Origin: Branchiostoma floridae
Taxonomy: Eukaryota > Chordata > Leptocardii > Amphioxiformes > Branchiostomatidae
Length of the DNA: 64,000 nucleotides
Assembly: GCF_000003815.2 (NCBI RefSeq)
Contig: NC_049994.1
Coordinates: 3,877,195-3,941,194, forward strand
Direction: 5' to 3'
Shown: positions 45,701 through 57,522 of the stretch, piece by piece
Layout: the number at the start of each line of letters is the position of its first letter
How positions within the stretch are numbered: position 1 is the stretch's first letter
Position numbers and translations under genes: made by a program
Notes under the pieces: generated by a model
The model's input: only the letters and a program-made list of their open reading frames with translations
The model's database searches: none
Told to the model about the DNA's origin: nothing

Positions 45701-46094
45701 TATGGAACCTGTGACGTCAGCATCAAAGATGGCGGCAAGAAAGCATGCAAACGCATTGTAACCGAAGTAGATTTTGTATTAATCTCTTCTGATTTCGGCA
45801 CAACTTTCTATCTCATTTATAATGTAATATTACGCGATTGTGACATAAAGCTGATTTCTAAAGTTCATGCTAGCTCTGAGATCTTGTCTCGCTTATAACA
45901 CAATCGACCTGAAACGGAAGAACAAAAGAAAACACATTGGAGATGAACGGTAAAATCAAGGAAAATGGATAGACGGTATCACGTGACTTCCGTAACCCTT
46001 GACCTCCAGGTCACGTGACTATGCAGAGCTAGAAAAAGATGGCAGATGGAATATTTTACGAAGCCGCTTTTTTAGTTTAATTCAAAAGATGTTC

Positions 46095-46100
46095 AATAAA
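46095..46100 (+). promoter_or_regulatory. Candidate polyadenylation signal of lectin 1
   Basis: AATAAA about 395 bases after the stop, followed by a GT-rich AGTGTTGTGT. Confidence 0.45.
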
Positions 46101-46311
46101 CAAGAAGTGTTGTGTAAAACCAGCACTTGACTGACTATGCAGATATTACTTTCAGTTATCGCAAACTCTTGGTCGCTGCCCTCCCCCTTTTTGTGCAGGT
46201 GCTTTATGGTCGCTTGGCTTTAGTCAATAAAGATGTAAACCTCACATTCTGTATTGTGATCAGACTGAGTCATTCATGTATTTCTATAACGGTCACTCAA
46301 ACGATATATAT

Positions 46312-46565
46312 ACATTGCAGCAAGTCTACGAAAGCTTCACCTTCCGCACTGGTATTCCAGTGCTGATTCAATGGTCAAAGCCCCCTCAGCACTGGTTTTC
46401 CAGTGCTGAAGAAAGATCAGCACTGGTTTTCCAGTGCTGAATGGCTCTGTTCCAGTGCTGAAGCTCCGTCAGGACTGGAATTCCAGTGCTGAAGCCATCT
46501 TCAGCACTGGAACCGAGTGCTGAAAAAGGAGGGTGAAGCTTTCGTAGTTTTGCTACATTGCAGCA
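46312..46565. mobile_element. Inverted-repeat element filled with CAGCACTGG palindromes
   Basis: Outer arms TTGCAGCAAGTCTACGAAAG and CTTCACC against GGTGAAGCTTTCGTAGTTTTG and CTACATTGCAG. Inside, CAGCACTGG(A/T)TTCCAGTGCTGA units repeat five or six times, each itself palindromic. The same units lie before ACE exon 2 (13062-13145). Confidence 0.8.
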
Positions 46566-46934
46566 AAGCCTATATTACACACACGGATAGACTCTATTTT
46601 AAGATTATCACAACATTGAATATCATGAGTATGAAAAATACCATCTAAAACAAACAGTGACGCCGAGTTGAATGAATATACATCTAAATAACATAATACA
46701 ATGAACTCACAAGTATCTTCGATACATTTCGGGATTTTGTCAAATCTTTTCGTTTGTGCAATGAAAGCTACCGTGAAATTAAACGTTTAGTGAAGGACTT
46801 TTTCGAACCACAAAATGCTAATCTTTTTAATCAAACATTTAGCATAGAACCGGCACCAATGCATCAATGTATACATACTAAAAGCTCGTTAGATGAAACC
46901 ACGTGATTTCAAGTCGGACAACATTCCAGAGTCC

Positions 46935-47018
46935 CCTTAATATATGTAGAGCGCCCCCAGTGCTCTCATTCTGGACGACACCTCCTACCCGACGAGACAC
47001 AGCATTCTAGCTCGAAGG
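46935..47018 (+). promoter_or_regulatory. Candidate promoter and non-coding first exon of lectin 2
   Basis: CTTAATATATGTAGAGC gives a TATA-like box near 46940. About 80 bases on, ATTCTAGCTCGAAG|GTACGT is a good splice donor at 47018/47019. By analogy with lectin 1, whose ATG exon starts at an acceptor, this could be the 5' UTR exon. Not proven. Confidence 0.35.
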
Positions 47019-47084
47019 TACGTTTTAAGAATCACGAACAGCATACAAAAAGTACTTCTAAATTCTTCAACCTCAATACTGTAA

Positions 47085-47245
47085 TGGGGAAATATTCGCG
47101 GCAGATAAAAGTCCTTGCGGTTGTTTAGGTTCGAAGTTGAAACTATCATGCAGGGTTTTACTGTAAAAGGGAGTATTGTACGCGGTGATTTTAAGAGGTC
47201 ACCGCGAACAAGAAACCACCGCGAACATTTCGCTTTCTACAGTTT
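47085..47245. repeat. ACCGCGAAC-type element
   Basis: TACTGTAATGGGGAAATATTCGCGG at the left and ACCACCGCGAACATTTCGC...CTACAGTTTA at the right; internal TTTTACTGTAAAAG hairpin. Same family as 48246 and 49826. Confidence 0.55.
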
Positions 47246-48245
47246 ACTCCTGTTAGTTAATGCTAAAGAAGACATATACTATTATGGTATAAGGTAATAA
47301 GAAAGTTTAATTTTTTACAATATCTCTCCAGCTATCAGTAGGGATTTTGTCCTAAGAAATGATACAAATTTGGAACGGCGACAATAGAAAGAAAAATGAG
47401 TATCACCATTAATTATTAGGAATAATTCCGAATCCATGTAATAAAAGTTAACAAGTATTATTCTCAAATCAGAGGTTAGACTCAGGATATGTTCTGACAT
47501 ATTTTGAGGCGGGGTTTTTGTGTTTTTAATTTTGCCTGTTTTTTTGTCCGCCAGCCAAAACCCTGCCATTACTTATACCCTGAAGCGTGGCAGACCTATT
47601 TGGGGCCTTTTAAAAAAATGTAGTAGTATGCCTTGCGCTAGAGGTTTTACTAGATGACAAAAAAAATCCTGCAATGAATAGAAAGTCCATCAAAAACGCT
47701 TGAAAAGACGAAAAAAAAAACATCCATGTCAGTTTCTAGCCACTGCTTTTTTTCTGCTATTTTTTTTATATTATGCTTATTCCATAACATTATATCCAAA
47801 ACGTTCTAGATTTTCTTAAATCCCTCTACCATATGTTACAAAACACAAGGTGACAGAAGTTTTTAGACAAAATCTCTTAAATCACATGGGAGACACTCCT
47901 TCAAGACAACGCCTCAGAACAAAGCGTCTTGATTATTCCAAGAAAATTCCTTTATTGTTCTCAAGGAAATCCAGGTGTTTCTTAGTAATCCGGATCCCCA
48001 ACGGTGTTTCTTAATGCGACTGTGTACACAAGGGAGCTAGTATCAACTTATAAATCTCTCACCAGGACATCCATATGGTCTTTATTTTATTCTTTAAACT
48101 CACAATACATCATATATATCATTCAAAAATGTAAACAATATGTTTTTTTTAAGAGAATGATATTCCCAGACAGAAATTTAAACTGTAGTGTGATTTTGTT
48201 TACCAGCATATAGACTATACTGATCAGACTTGTTGGTAGGCAGTC

Positions 48246-48475
48246 TGTTAAAGATACTGTTAATGCAGAAATGTTTGCGGTGGTTTTATGTTCGCGCGCG
48301 GTTTTCGCGAGGCAGTCTTACCGCGAACTTAAAACCACTGCGAACATTTTTCCATTACAGAATGTGACCACAGTGTATGACACTACCGCGAAGTTAAAAT
48401 CACCGCGAACACCCCACTTTCCCGCTAACACGAAATTAAATCCCCGCGAACCTAAACGTATTTACAGTAACAAAG
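48246..48475. mobile_element. ACCGCGAAC-type MITE
   Basis: TTAATGCAGAAATGTTTGCG...TTCGCGAGG...ACCGCGAACTTAAAACCACTGCGAAC...ACCGCGAAC, ending CCCCGCGAACCTAAACGTAT and TTACAGTAA. Closely matches the copy in lectin 2 intron 1. Confidence 0.65.
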
Positions 48476-48599
48476 ATTGATTTGTTTGTAATAGGGAGTA
48501 GACGCCCCCTGGTCACAGACTGCTCAAGGCGATCTCTTTGTGTTGAGTCTTTTGCCCGATGACATACAAGTCACAGCTGTCTGGCCTACCTTCGCCAAG

Positions 48600-48870
48600 G
48601 GTGTGTGTGTGCGTGTGTGTGTGTGTGTTTGATAGTCTGTTTGTGTGTCTCTCTCTCTTTGTGTGTCTGTCTCTGTGTCTCTGGCTCTCTCTGAACGCGC
48701 GCGCGCGCGCGTGTGTATGTGTGTGTGTGACTGTGTCACTGTGTGTTTGTGTGTCTGCCTGTCTGTCTCTGTGTGTGTATGTGTGTGTCTCTGAGTCTCC
48801 GTATGTGTGTGTGACTGTATGTATGTGTCTGTCTCTCTGTGTTTGTGTGTGTGCCTGTCTGTTATTCTGT
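48600..48870. repeat. GT-rich microsatellite with an alternating CG block
   Basis: Long impure GT/CT repeat with GCGCGCGCGCGCG at about 48695-48708. Alternating purine-pyrimidine runs of this length could adopt Z-DNA. Confidence 0.85.
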
Positions 48871-49703
48871 TAATACAACTCGAGATTGAATAGACGCATT
48901 GTCTTGCTTCTTGATATGGGGATAGATCTTGATGAAATAGACCTCAAAATTATTAGATATGGGGCCCCCTAGCTATTGTTACGGTACAACAGCGGAATTT
49001 TAGTTTTCCCTACCCGCGTCTGTGTAAGCTATCACGAAACTGCAGCTGGCTTATTCCTGTTTTTATCTGTCCTTTTCGGAGCAAACACTGTTTGTTTTTT
49101 ACCATTTAAGGATGACCGGGGCTATCATTAAAGTATTTACCGTCGTTAAGATAATGATGTGCAAACCATAGCAAATACCACACTACACCTCACAACGATT
49201 TATTTAACCAGCTGCCATCCTGTGGTTTAAAAGATAGGGTAGCAACAGGTTAACATGGCTCAAAAAGACTGATCCTGACTGTCAATCACAATTAACAGGT
49301 CAACAAATAAGAGAATGGCAATTAACGGTTCGACCATTGAAAATAGGACTTGCCTGTCGATCCGTCAAATACGTGCATTTTCATGTTTTTGATTCTGTAT
49401 TTCTATATCTTTAAGGAGATATTTTCCTACATTGTAAGACGTAGGGGAAACTGATAAGGGTAGTGTTGAATTGGTGCTAAAATAAATGCATTGTCAGTAC
49501 GTATGCAGACGACATGGGTGGCACTAACCGGTTTGTCAACTAAAACCCTTCACATAAAGATCACGCAAAACACGTACACAGCTTAGCTACACAGTAGACT
49601 ACTGTTAGACTATGTTCTCTTAACCCACAAAGCCTACCTAAACAATAAACAGCAACTGTTCTTCAACACAGTGTGGTGGACGACTTGAAGAATCTAGACA
49701 ACC

Positions 49704-50680
49704 ATGGCTCAGATGTTTGTCATCAAGAACCGTGGATCCGGGCGGGTGTTGGATGTGGAACGCGGCGGACAAGTCATCAACTCCCCCGTCTTGCTGTACG
49801 ACAAGCACGCCCAGGACAACCAGGTACGTGTATTGTAAATGCAGAAACTTTCTCGGTGGTTTGACGTTCGCGGTTTTTGCGGTAGCCGCTTCACCGCAAG
49901 CTTAAAACCACTGCGACCATTTTTCCATCTTAGTAAGAGGCTACAGTGCATGGTGCTGTCGCGAACTTAAATTCACCGTGAAAATTCGTTTTCCCCGCTA
50001 CCGCGAAATTAAATCCCCGCGAACTTAAAAGCATTTACATTATATAATCCATATTCATCAAGACAATATCACAACCAGGTCAAATGATATTAAAAAAAGA
50101 AGCTTTGCTGCAGTACCAAGGTAACATACCAGAGGGGCTCAAAATCAACCTTGACCTTTGTCCTCTCAACACCTACCTACATACCAGATATCATCGTAAT
50201 ACATTGACAAGAAAGTTGTATTACTCCACCGCTCAAGACGCAAAACACAGGAACTAATAGTTGCAGTTCAGCGGACCGGTTGAAAGCACCCAGCTATCAG
50301 TTTGTGCTTATTAATTCATGCATCTTCAACGGTGTCAAGGCGTCCTTACCTTTAACATATTCACTTTACGTAAAATGGAGCAAGGACACATTTAGTTTTT
50401 CTGTTTGTCTTCTTAGTCAAGAATATTCTACGAGATCCTAAACGATTTCAAACAGATGTTATGCAAAAAAAATGTAGTTCAAATGAGACATGCAACTATT
50501 TTTGAATTTGGCTTGTAGTTAATACTTTTCTGTTATGTGTTTCTGTATATCAGAAATGGACACACAACAAGTATAACCAGATCTGCACCGCCCTGAAGCC
50601 GGGAGGTGAGGACGTGGCTATCCACATCCATGACCGAGGTACCGGACAGGTCATCATGTCTGTCTGCCAGAAGGTACGAA

Positions 50681-50751
<71 letters not shown>

Positions 50752-51519
50752 CGTGTGTGTGTGTTTGTGTGTTGTTGTGTTTGTGTGTGTGTGTTTGTGT
50801 GTGTGTTGTTGTGTGATCATGACGTCAATCATTTTGCTATTTTCTTCTAGGATCCTACCCAAGCGAAGGATCAGATGTGGCTGCGGAACGATGCTGACGG
50901 CACCATCGCGTGTTATGACGACCCTATGCGTGTGCTCAGCGCAGGCGCAGGAAACGCAGGTAAAGTACCCGGATGTTAGAACCAGCGTCGTCAGTAAATT
51001 CTAGCCTTTTTTAACTTCAGCTACTACATCCTGCACTATCTACAACGTTTGCACAAGATCGAAAGAAGAACTGTCACAATTCTCTCTAGATTAATATGAG
51101 AAGATCTCATAACGATCGCTCTTTTTAGTAGTTCACAGTGTTCTGCTGCTGTAGTGGTCTGAACACTTTGCAGCTGCTATAAGTCTTTCTTCAACTCTCT
51201 CCACTTTATCCTGTTCATCGCGAGTTCCATAGTCCTGTAATAATTCTTTAGGTCTACCCTTAAGCTTAGTAAGCCTAACAGACTCTAACCGTGATTTGTA
51301 AGCGTAGGTGCAAAGTGATGCAGAAATATGTAATACTATGCTCTTTCTTGCTGAAATTATTCAAAGATATCTTTAAATTAGATTCATTATACAGATTGGT
51401 TTTAGCTAATGTGACTTAATTTGCAATGTTGCTTGATTGTTGCAGGCGACCATCTGAGGGTGGAACAGAAGGGAAACCCACCACCAGCCAGCCAGCAGTG
51501 GGACTGGGAGGCCATGTAG
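49704..51519 (+). CDS. Beta-trefoil (ricin-B/R-type) lectin-like protein 2, 140 aa
   Basis: Exons 49704-49823, 50554-50673, 50851-50959 and 51446-51519, with the same phases (0, 0, 1) and nearly the same exon lengths as lectin 1. It starts MAQMFVIKNRGSGRVLDVER and ends QQWDWEAM. Lobe 1: VLDVERGGQVINSPVLLYDKHAQDNQ. Lobe 2: KWTHNKYNQICTALKPGGEDVAIHI. Lobe 3: MWLRNDADGTIACYDD, then SQQWDW. The shared GNPPPASQQW/ANPPTSSQQW tail shows direct paralogy. No signal peptide or extra domain. Intron 1 begins directly with a MITE and intron 2 is almost wholly a GT microsatellite. AATAAA at 51685-51690. The upstream 5' UTR exon may be at 46970-47018. Confidence 0.85.
49826..50040. mobile_element. ACCGCGAAC-type MITE in lectin 2 intron 1
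   Basis: Starts at the donor (GTATTGTAAATGCAGAAAC) and ends CCCCGCGAACTTAAAAGCAT then TTACATTATA; shares long blocks with 48246-48475. Confidence 0.7.
50684..50815. repeat. (GT)n microsatellite in lectin 2 intron 2
   Basis: More than 30 GT units, then GTGTTTGTGTGTTGTT variants; the intron is only 177 bases long, so the repeat makes up most of it. Confidence 0.95.
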
Positions 51520-51887
51520 AGCGCGCATCCGTGACCGCCATCTTGGTTCCGCCGCCATCTGGGAACTGATGGCCATCTTGGTTCTGCCTTTCCCCAAACA
51601 TTTCAAGCACGCATCGAGACTGTCGATTTACACATAGATCAGTTTGTTTTTGTTCGCTTGGTTATGTTGCTTATGCGGGAAAGAAATAAATGCTCTTGCA
51701 AAGGAACTTTGAAATTGTTTGTCTTATGCTTTGTAAGGAGTAACGTAAGTTCTTCTTTATGTCGTGATTTCTTTTAAAGACGTAATCAATACCCGGATAT
51801 GCACCCAACAAGGCCTGTCTAGAGCGTACGATGTGTGCTAAACCTCATGCTTAAGTGACTTTTCTCAAGCACACACAAGCGGGCGCA

Positions 51888-51931
51888 CGCAACACACACA
51901 CACACACACGCACACACACACACAAGCACGT

Positions 51932-51972
<41 letters not shown>

Positions 51973-52073
51973 GCCCGTACACACGCACACACACACACAC
52001 AAACACGTACACACACAAACACGTACACACACACACATAAACACGTACACACACAAACACGTACACACAAACA

Positions 52074-52110
<37 letters not shown>
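51888..52110. repeat. (CA)n microsatellite with CACGTA interruptions
   Basis: Long CA repeat with regular ACACGTACACACA interruptions. The long minus-strand VCVCV open frames here are products of the repeat. Confidence 0.9.
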
Positions 52111-52111
<1 letters not shown>

Positions 52112-52596
52112 TACATGTACATAGTATTAGACATTGTTTCATCATGCAAATATGCAGACCTTGAAATATTAATGTCACATGAACAACATAGACAATGTTT
52201 ATGGCTATTTTATTCCTCAAATTGGTATAACAAATTACTTTGAAATGTTTGTGGTTCCAACTTACATAGATATGTTTATGGTTCTCATCAAAAGTTGCAG
52301 ACCTTCTTGACATGTCACATTAACGGTGTGGTACTCACATATGACCTCAGTAACTAGACTTAGAATCTGGCTCTTTTCGTTTCAAGACACGGTTGACAGT
52401 ATTACTTTCTTACATGTACATTACTATCATTACTTTAAGTCGAGTTTAATACTCAAGTATATAGAAAATATCATTCTTTGTACCAGTAAGAAAAAAATGT
52501 GTGTTTTAGTTCTAATATTATTAAACAATGCTTCTCTGTCTTAACTGTAGGTTGGTAAGGTCCGAACAAAGTGAAATTCAGCTTCGATATTTAAAT

Positions 52597-53760
52597 GGCA
52601 TTCACTATAAGGGGGAGGGGCCCCAAACAACATGTCTGTATAGTCTCTGTTGGTGACTGATAAGGTACACTCGTCATGGAATTCTTTTGTTTGAACCTTT
52701 GACATTAAGCAAAGTCTTGACGCAGATGATTTACGTCTGACCAGTCAGCCATGTTATTTATCATCATTTTTGATAACAACTGCCTATTATGCACATTCAC
52801 TAGAAGGGGGAGGGGGCTCTAAACAACTTGTCTGTATAGTTGTTCATGACTGATAAGGTACACTCGTCATAAAATTCCTGTGTTTGAACTTTTGACATTA
52901 AGCAAAAGTCTTGACGCAGATGATTTACGTCTCACCAGTCATGATCAGCCATGCAATTAATCATCATTTCTGGTAACAACCGGTTATTGTGTGACTTTAA
53001 GCCCGAAGCCAGTCCCAACCTTTAAGATCTAGGTGTCAGTTTTCTACATAGAATACGGTACGGTATTTAGAAATATACGTAGTACAAAATGTAGCATGGT
53101 GCCCTACTGGTGTAGAAGTCTTAGACTAGCGCTGGTGCATAACACTAGAAGGGGGAGGGGGGCTCTAAACAACATATCTGCATAGCTAATGTTTATGATT
53201 GATAAGGCTCACTCGTCATGAAATTCTTGTGTTTGAACTTTTAACATTTAGCTCTACTTTGACGCAGAAGATTTACGTCTCACCTGTCAGTAATGTTATT
53301 TATCATCATTTTTGGTAACAACTGCCTTTTGTGCACATTCACTAGAAGGGGGGAGGGGGGCTCCAAACAACATGTCTGTATAGTCTTTGTTCATGACTGA
53401 TAAGGTACACTCGTCATGGAATTCTTGTGTTTGAACCTTTGACATTTTGCAAAGTCTTGACGCAGAAGATTTACGTCTCACCTGTCAGTCATGTTTTTCA
53501 TCATCATTTTTGGCGACAACTTCCTATTGTGCACATTCACTAGAAAGGGGGAGGGGGGCTCCAAACAACATGTCTGTAAAGTTTGTTCATGATTGATAAG
53601 GCTCACTCGTCATGAAATTCTTGTGTTTGAACTTTTGACATTAAGCAAAAGTCTTGACGCAGAAGATTTACGTCTCACCAGTCAGACATGTAATTTATCA
53701 TCATTTCTGGTAACAACCGCCTATTGTGTTACTTGTAGCCTGCAGGTAGTTCCAACCTTG
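52597..53760. repeat. About 195-bp tandem repeat, five copies, with a higher-order spacer
   Basis: Units start CATTCACTAGAAGGGGGAGG at about 52597, 52794, 53141, 53336 and 53533. Each carries CTCTAAACAACATGTCTGTA, GATTGATAAGGTACACTCGTCATG and GACGCAGATGATTTACGTCTCACC. After units 2 and 5 there is an extra TAGCCTG.AGG.AGTTCCAACCT..GATCTAGGTGT block, so the true unit may be larger (about 540-590 bases). Confidence 0.85.
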
Positions 53761-53769
53761 GGTCTAGGT

Positions 53770-55300
53770 GTATGATTTATCAGTGTTAATGTGGCCTGAT
53801 TGATATTCACTCAGCTGCATGCGCCGCCAAATTGCAGTCTGAAATTTCGCCAACTTTGCAAATTTTATCCAATTTTACAAACTGACCTGCAAGGCATGTT
53901 TAAAACACCGTAAATCCGTGTTGACCTCAACGAACAAAATGGCGGTGCCCAGAACATCACATTATCAGCATCGACATGTAACAAAATAGATATAGGATGG
54001 GGAAATCGTTGGTTGCCATCTAATCAAAATCATCCTCCTAACGCCCGGTCCCCAACTGCATTGGCCTATGGGGTAACACAAGGAGTTTTGACACGACTCT
54101 GGTTCCTCTGCGTAAGAGAATGATCAAAATCGTCCATCACAAGGCTGATAGTTTTTACTTAGCGTGTTGGTAGGGTGTGACAAATGGAAATGGCTAGATG
54201 TTTGCCCCCTGGCGGCTTCCCTTGGTACTCCAGCCGAAGTTCTCGTGTTCTGAACAAGTTATGGTCACGGTTTTTAGAACTGAGTTATCTTTCGTGCACG
54301 GGAAAATGTGACATAAGTTTGGACCCCAAGCGGCTATAGTTGATTTGTAGAAGCATGTGACAACATGTAAAGAAATTTACCTAACATTTACAGCTAAAAC
54401 TGACGTTAAAGAGCCACACGGTTGTCTAAGTCGTGTTAAGCATTCTTAAGGAGACTGCTATATCTTATTTTCTACCAGAATAAAGACCGAAGAGACAACA
54501 CATGCTTATGTCTGATCGATCGGCAATGATGGGATACACCTGTGACTTTTAACCTGCGCGATGACAATTAAATTGCGAGTTGAAAAACTGGTATGTCCTA
54601 CCTTCATATTTGCACGCACTATCGGAATTCGTAACGAGGTAAGTCTGACAAGATCATATCTTATATGTACTGTTTATTCACTGTAGTTTGGGTCCATTTG
54701 TCTCCTATTATGATACTAAATCAAGTCTGACTTGGTCACGGGGTACAGATCTTAAACGTACATGTACAATAACAAGGGAGCAGTAGATCATGATCGTGTT
54801 ATAAGAGGTTGGCAATTGAACACACTGTGTGTGAAAAAGATAAAACCAGTGAGCGAGAGGGTGGAGTGTTTTCTACATTCCAGGCTTCTAATTTTAAGCT
54901 TGCCTCTTTTTTTTTATTCTACTGTGGCGCTTTACTTAATCCACTGGCCGGACTTAAAGTCCTGGCATGGCATGTAATCCCAAATGGTTAACAGTTTATA
55001 TCGACTACCGGTGTTATGCCAAACTTTTGCCCATGCCAAATCATTCACCCACACTGATTGGGGGTTTCCAGTATGCCTAATCGAGGGGAGAAAAGTGTGT
55101 TACGCTCGTGGGGTGGTAATTTTGTAAGCAGAAGTCTGGGTGGATTTTAGGAGGAGGTGTCGCGGTAATCCTAAGTAGTGTGACCCTAACTAGCCCGAAA
55201 ACTTATTTTAAATACAGCCGAAACCTTTATACTCACGCGTAGCAAATATCTGGCGGAACATATATTTTGTGCGACACCTGTCACTATTGCACAATGTTGA
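53770..55300. other. Intergenic region before lectin 3
   Basis: Includes part of the dispersed CTTGGTACTCCAGC...TTGACC-type repeat at about 54190-54340. A CGTAACGAG|GTAAGT donor at 54638/54639 could close a non-coding first exon of lectin 3. No other gene seen. Confidence 0.3.
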
Positions 55301-55344
55301 GTTGTTGTTGTTTCATGCCTACAGACGTCAACTACAAAGACAAC

Positions 55345-57522
55345 ATGTCGGTGAAGTATGTGTACATCCGCCATGCCGTGAACGGGATGCTATTGACCGT
55401 GGCCGACAAAGGTGACCCCACCAACTCCCAACTCGTGCTGAAACCTAACATCGGTGGAGATGACAGTCAGGTCGGTAGGCGGCGTTCCTTCACACACAAT
55501 TTCGTCATACCAACGTTGGTCTTTCACTATGAGAGGCTCATTTTCCTTTCAGGTCTCTGAAGTTATTTCGGTGCACTGAAAGTAATATAACTAGAAAGGC
55601 CGACATTTGCTCGAGAGCAAATACTGCATATTTTAGCCGTCTCCCTCGCCGTGCAACAATAGACTGTTCCAAAACAATGTATGACATACAGTCTTTTTAT
55701 GACAATTACAACATGCATTTAGTCAAGTAGCCTAAGAGGCACTTTTTCGCTGTTACCGTACGACAGCGTTACTCAGAACCTCACCCTAGCGTACAGCTAC
55801 AGCTATTAGCTATCAAACTGACAAAAATTACCTGCTAATTTCTTCAATTACGAACAAACTTTTACCAACCTATTGTTTGAGATCAGTTAGGCTGGCTTAC
55901 AGGGGGGGGGGCTGGGGTGTTTTTTACCACTTAACACCCATCCATGCAGTCATTTACATTTTGAGGGGTCGGAACTGTTTTAGAGTGCACAATCGGAATA
56001 ATACATGAATGAGACCTTAGAATTCTGTAATGTATGTACGTTAGTAGTTTTTTAAATGTAAATGTGCCTAGCCTCCATAGCAGGCTCTCTGGTGCCTTTT
56101 TGGGCTCATAATACACTTTTGCTGGCCATTTCTTTTTGTACTGGGTCGCTGATTGCTGGCCCTTTCAGAGGGGCCGGCAGTCTGGGACCCGTATACAAAG
56201 AAAGACAAAGATAAACTTGAAAGGGTACAGAATCAAGCTGCCAGATTCTGTACGAACAACTACAACAGGGATGCTAGTGTTACCAAAATGAAAACAGATC
56301 TGCAGTGGACATCACTTGACGACAGAAGGAAAATGTCCTGACTTTGCATGATGTACAAAATGACCAATAAACTGGTGGACGTACCGACTGATAAGTATCT
56401 AATACCAGCTCAAAAACGAACAAGAAACAGCCATGACTTCAAGTACAAGAGTTACCAACCTAGGATTGATGTGTTCAAAAATTCGTATTTTCCCAGAACT
56501 ATAGTAGAGTGGAATTTGTTATCACCAAACACAGTAGGGGCATCATCTCTGGATAGTTTCAAAGAACGCTTGAAATAGATGTGCAAAAGTTAGATGTGAC
56601 GGGTCCTTCGGTGTAATATAACCAGCTGCTGCCGCGCCGCGTGCCTGCGAAGCTGGTGTGTTACGCCAAAGGGCGGTTATACCGGATATATAGATACAGA
56701 TACGTACAGACACAGATACGTAAAATGTGCCGACGTTTAACATTGATTGATGCAACTGATTCCCGTGTCTATGTTCCTTAGATCTTCAGGTATTCGGACT
56801 CTGTTCTTTGCACTAATCTGACGTCAGGCGACAGCGAGTTGGCCTGTCAGTTTGTACCAAACGACTGCTGCGCCATGGGACCCTGTAATAAGGTAAACCT
56901 CGCCACGAATTCATGTACAACAAAAGGTTTTCCATCGATTTATGATTGGCCGTATTTTGTACGAGAAAAGACTCCAGACTTGTCTTTTTTGTCCGTGGTG
57001 TTTAGGGAGTGGTATGTCTCTGTTCTGATATGCCTAATGTCTGAGATAAAGTGGCATCATATGTTTATTCTACGAATTATCATTATACAATAAGGAGGTT
57101 CACGATTTTAGACTCATGCGCACCGAAATGTACTGTGGGGGATAGGTCAAAGGTTAAGGCCCCTGACTTATAAATAGTTCATTGTCTCAATCATGGTACC
57201 ATTTGCTTATTAATAATGTTCAGGTGTTTTTGTTTATGTCTTTTACGTATACATATTACCCATGCACATTTAACTACGTACTTTATAATAATAGAATCGT
57301 GAAGCTCCTTATTCTACCTGTATGATTTCTCATTTCATTTCGTTAATTCCATAGGGTTTTAACCAGAAGTGGTTCCATGGCGATGACGACAAGACTTTAA
57401 TGTCCGGACAGGACTCCACCCTGTGTCTCACCGCGGAAGGAAACGATGGTGAAGCGGTCAGGGTCAAGCCCAAAGCCTACCCAATCACCGCCAAGCAGCA
57501 GTGGGACGTCATCCAGATGTAA
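55345..57522 (+). CDS. Beta-trefoil lectin-like protein 3, 134 aa, diverged paralogue
   Basis: Exons 55345-55470, 56782-56892 and 57355-57522, joined in phase 0. Starts MSVKYVYIRHAVNGMLLTVA and ends KQQWDVIQM. Exon 1 matches the first trefoil lobe of the other two (ADKGDPTNSQLVLKPNIGGDDSQ). Exon 2 is shortened and Cys-rich (NDCCAMGPCNK). Exon 3 (FNQKWFHGDDDKTLMSGQDS...) holds what lectins 1 and 2 encode in two exons, so their third intron is absent here. The start was chosen by alignment with the paralogues; an in-frame ATG at 55315 precedes the likely acceptor at 55324. AATAAA at 57904-57909. Sugar-contact residues are less well kept, so binding may differ or be lost. A retrotransposon remnant lies in intron 1. 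Confidence 0.75.
56130..56700 (+). mobile_element. Non-LTR retrotransposon 3' end with broken ORF2 C-terminus
   Basis: AVWDPYTKKDKDKLERVQNQ and AARFCTNNY...SLDDRRKM, a stop codon at 56339-56341, then LCMMYKMTNKLVDVPTDKYL, and later NSYFPRTIVEWNLL...SLDSFKERLK. This is the classic C-terminus of CR1/L2/Crack-type reverse transcriptases (PVWDPYTK.....LE..Q..AARF). The 3' UTR ends near ATATAGATACAGATACG. An inactive fragment in lectin 3 intron 1. Confidence 0.85.

Noticed and set aside
51819-52313. 164-codon Cys/Val-rich frame on the minus strand, and similar VCVCV frames at 48559 and 50606
   Set aside because: Simple translations of CA/GT microsatellites.
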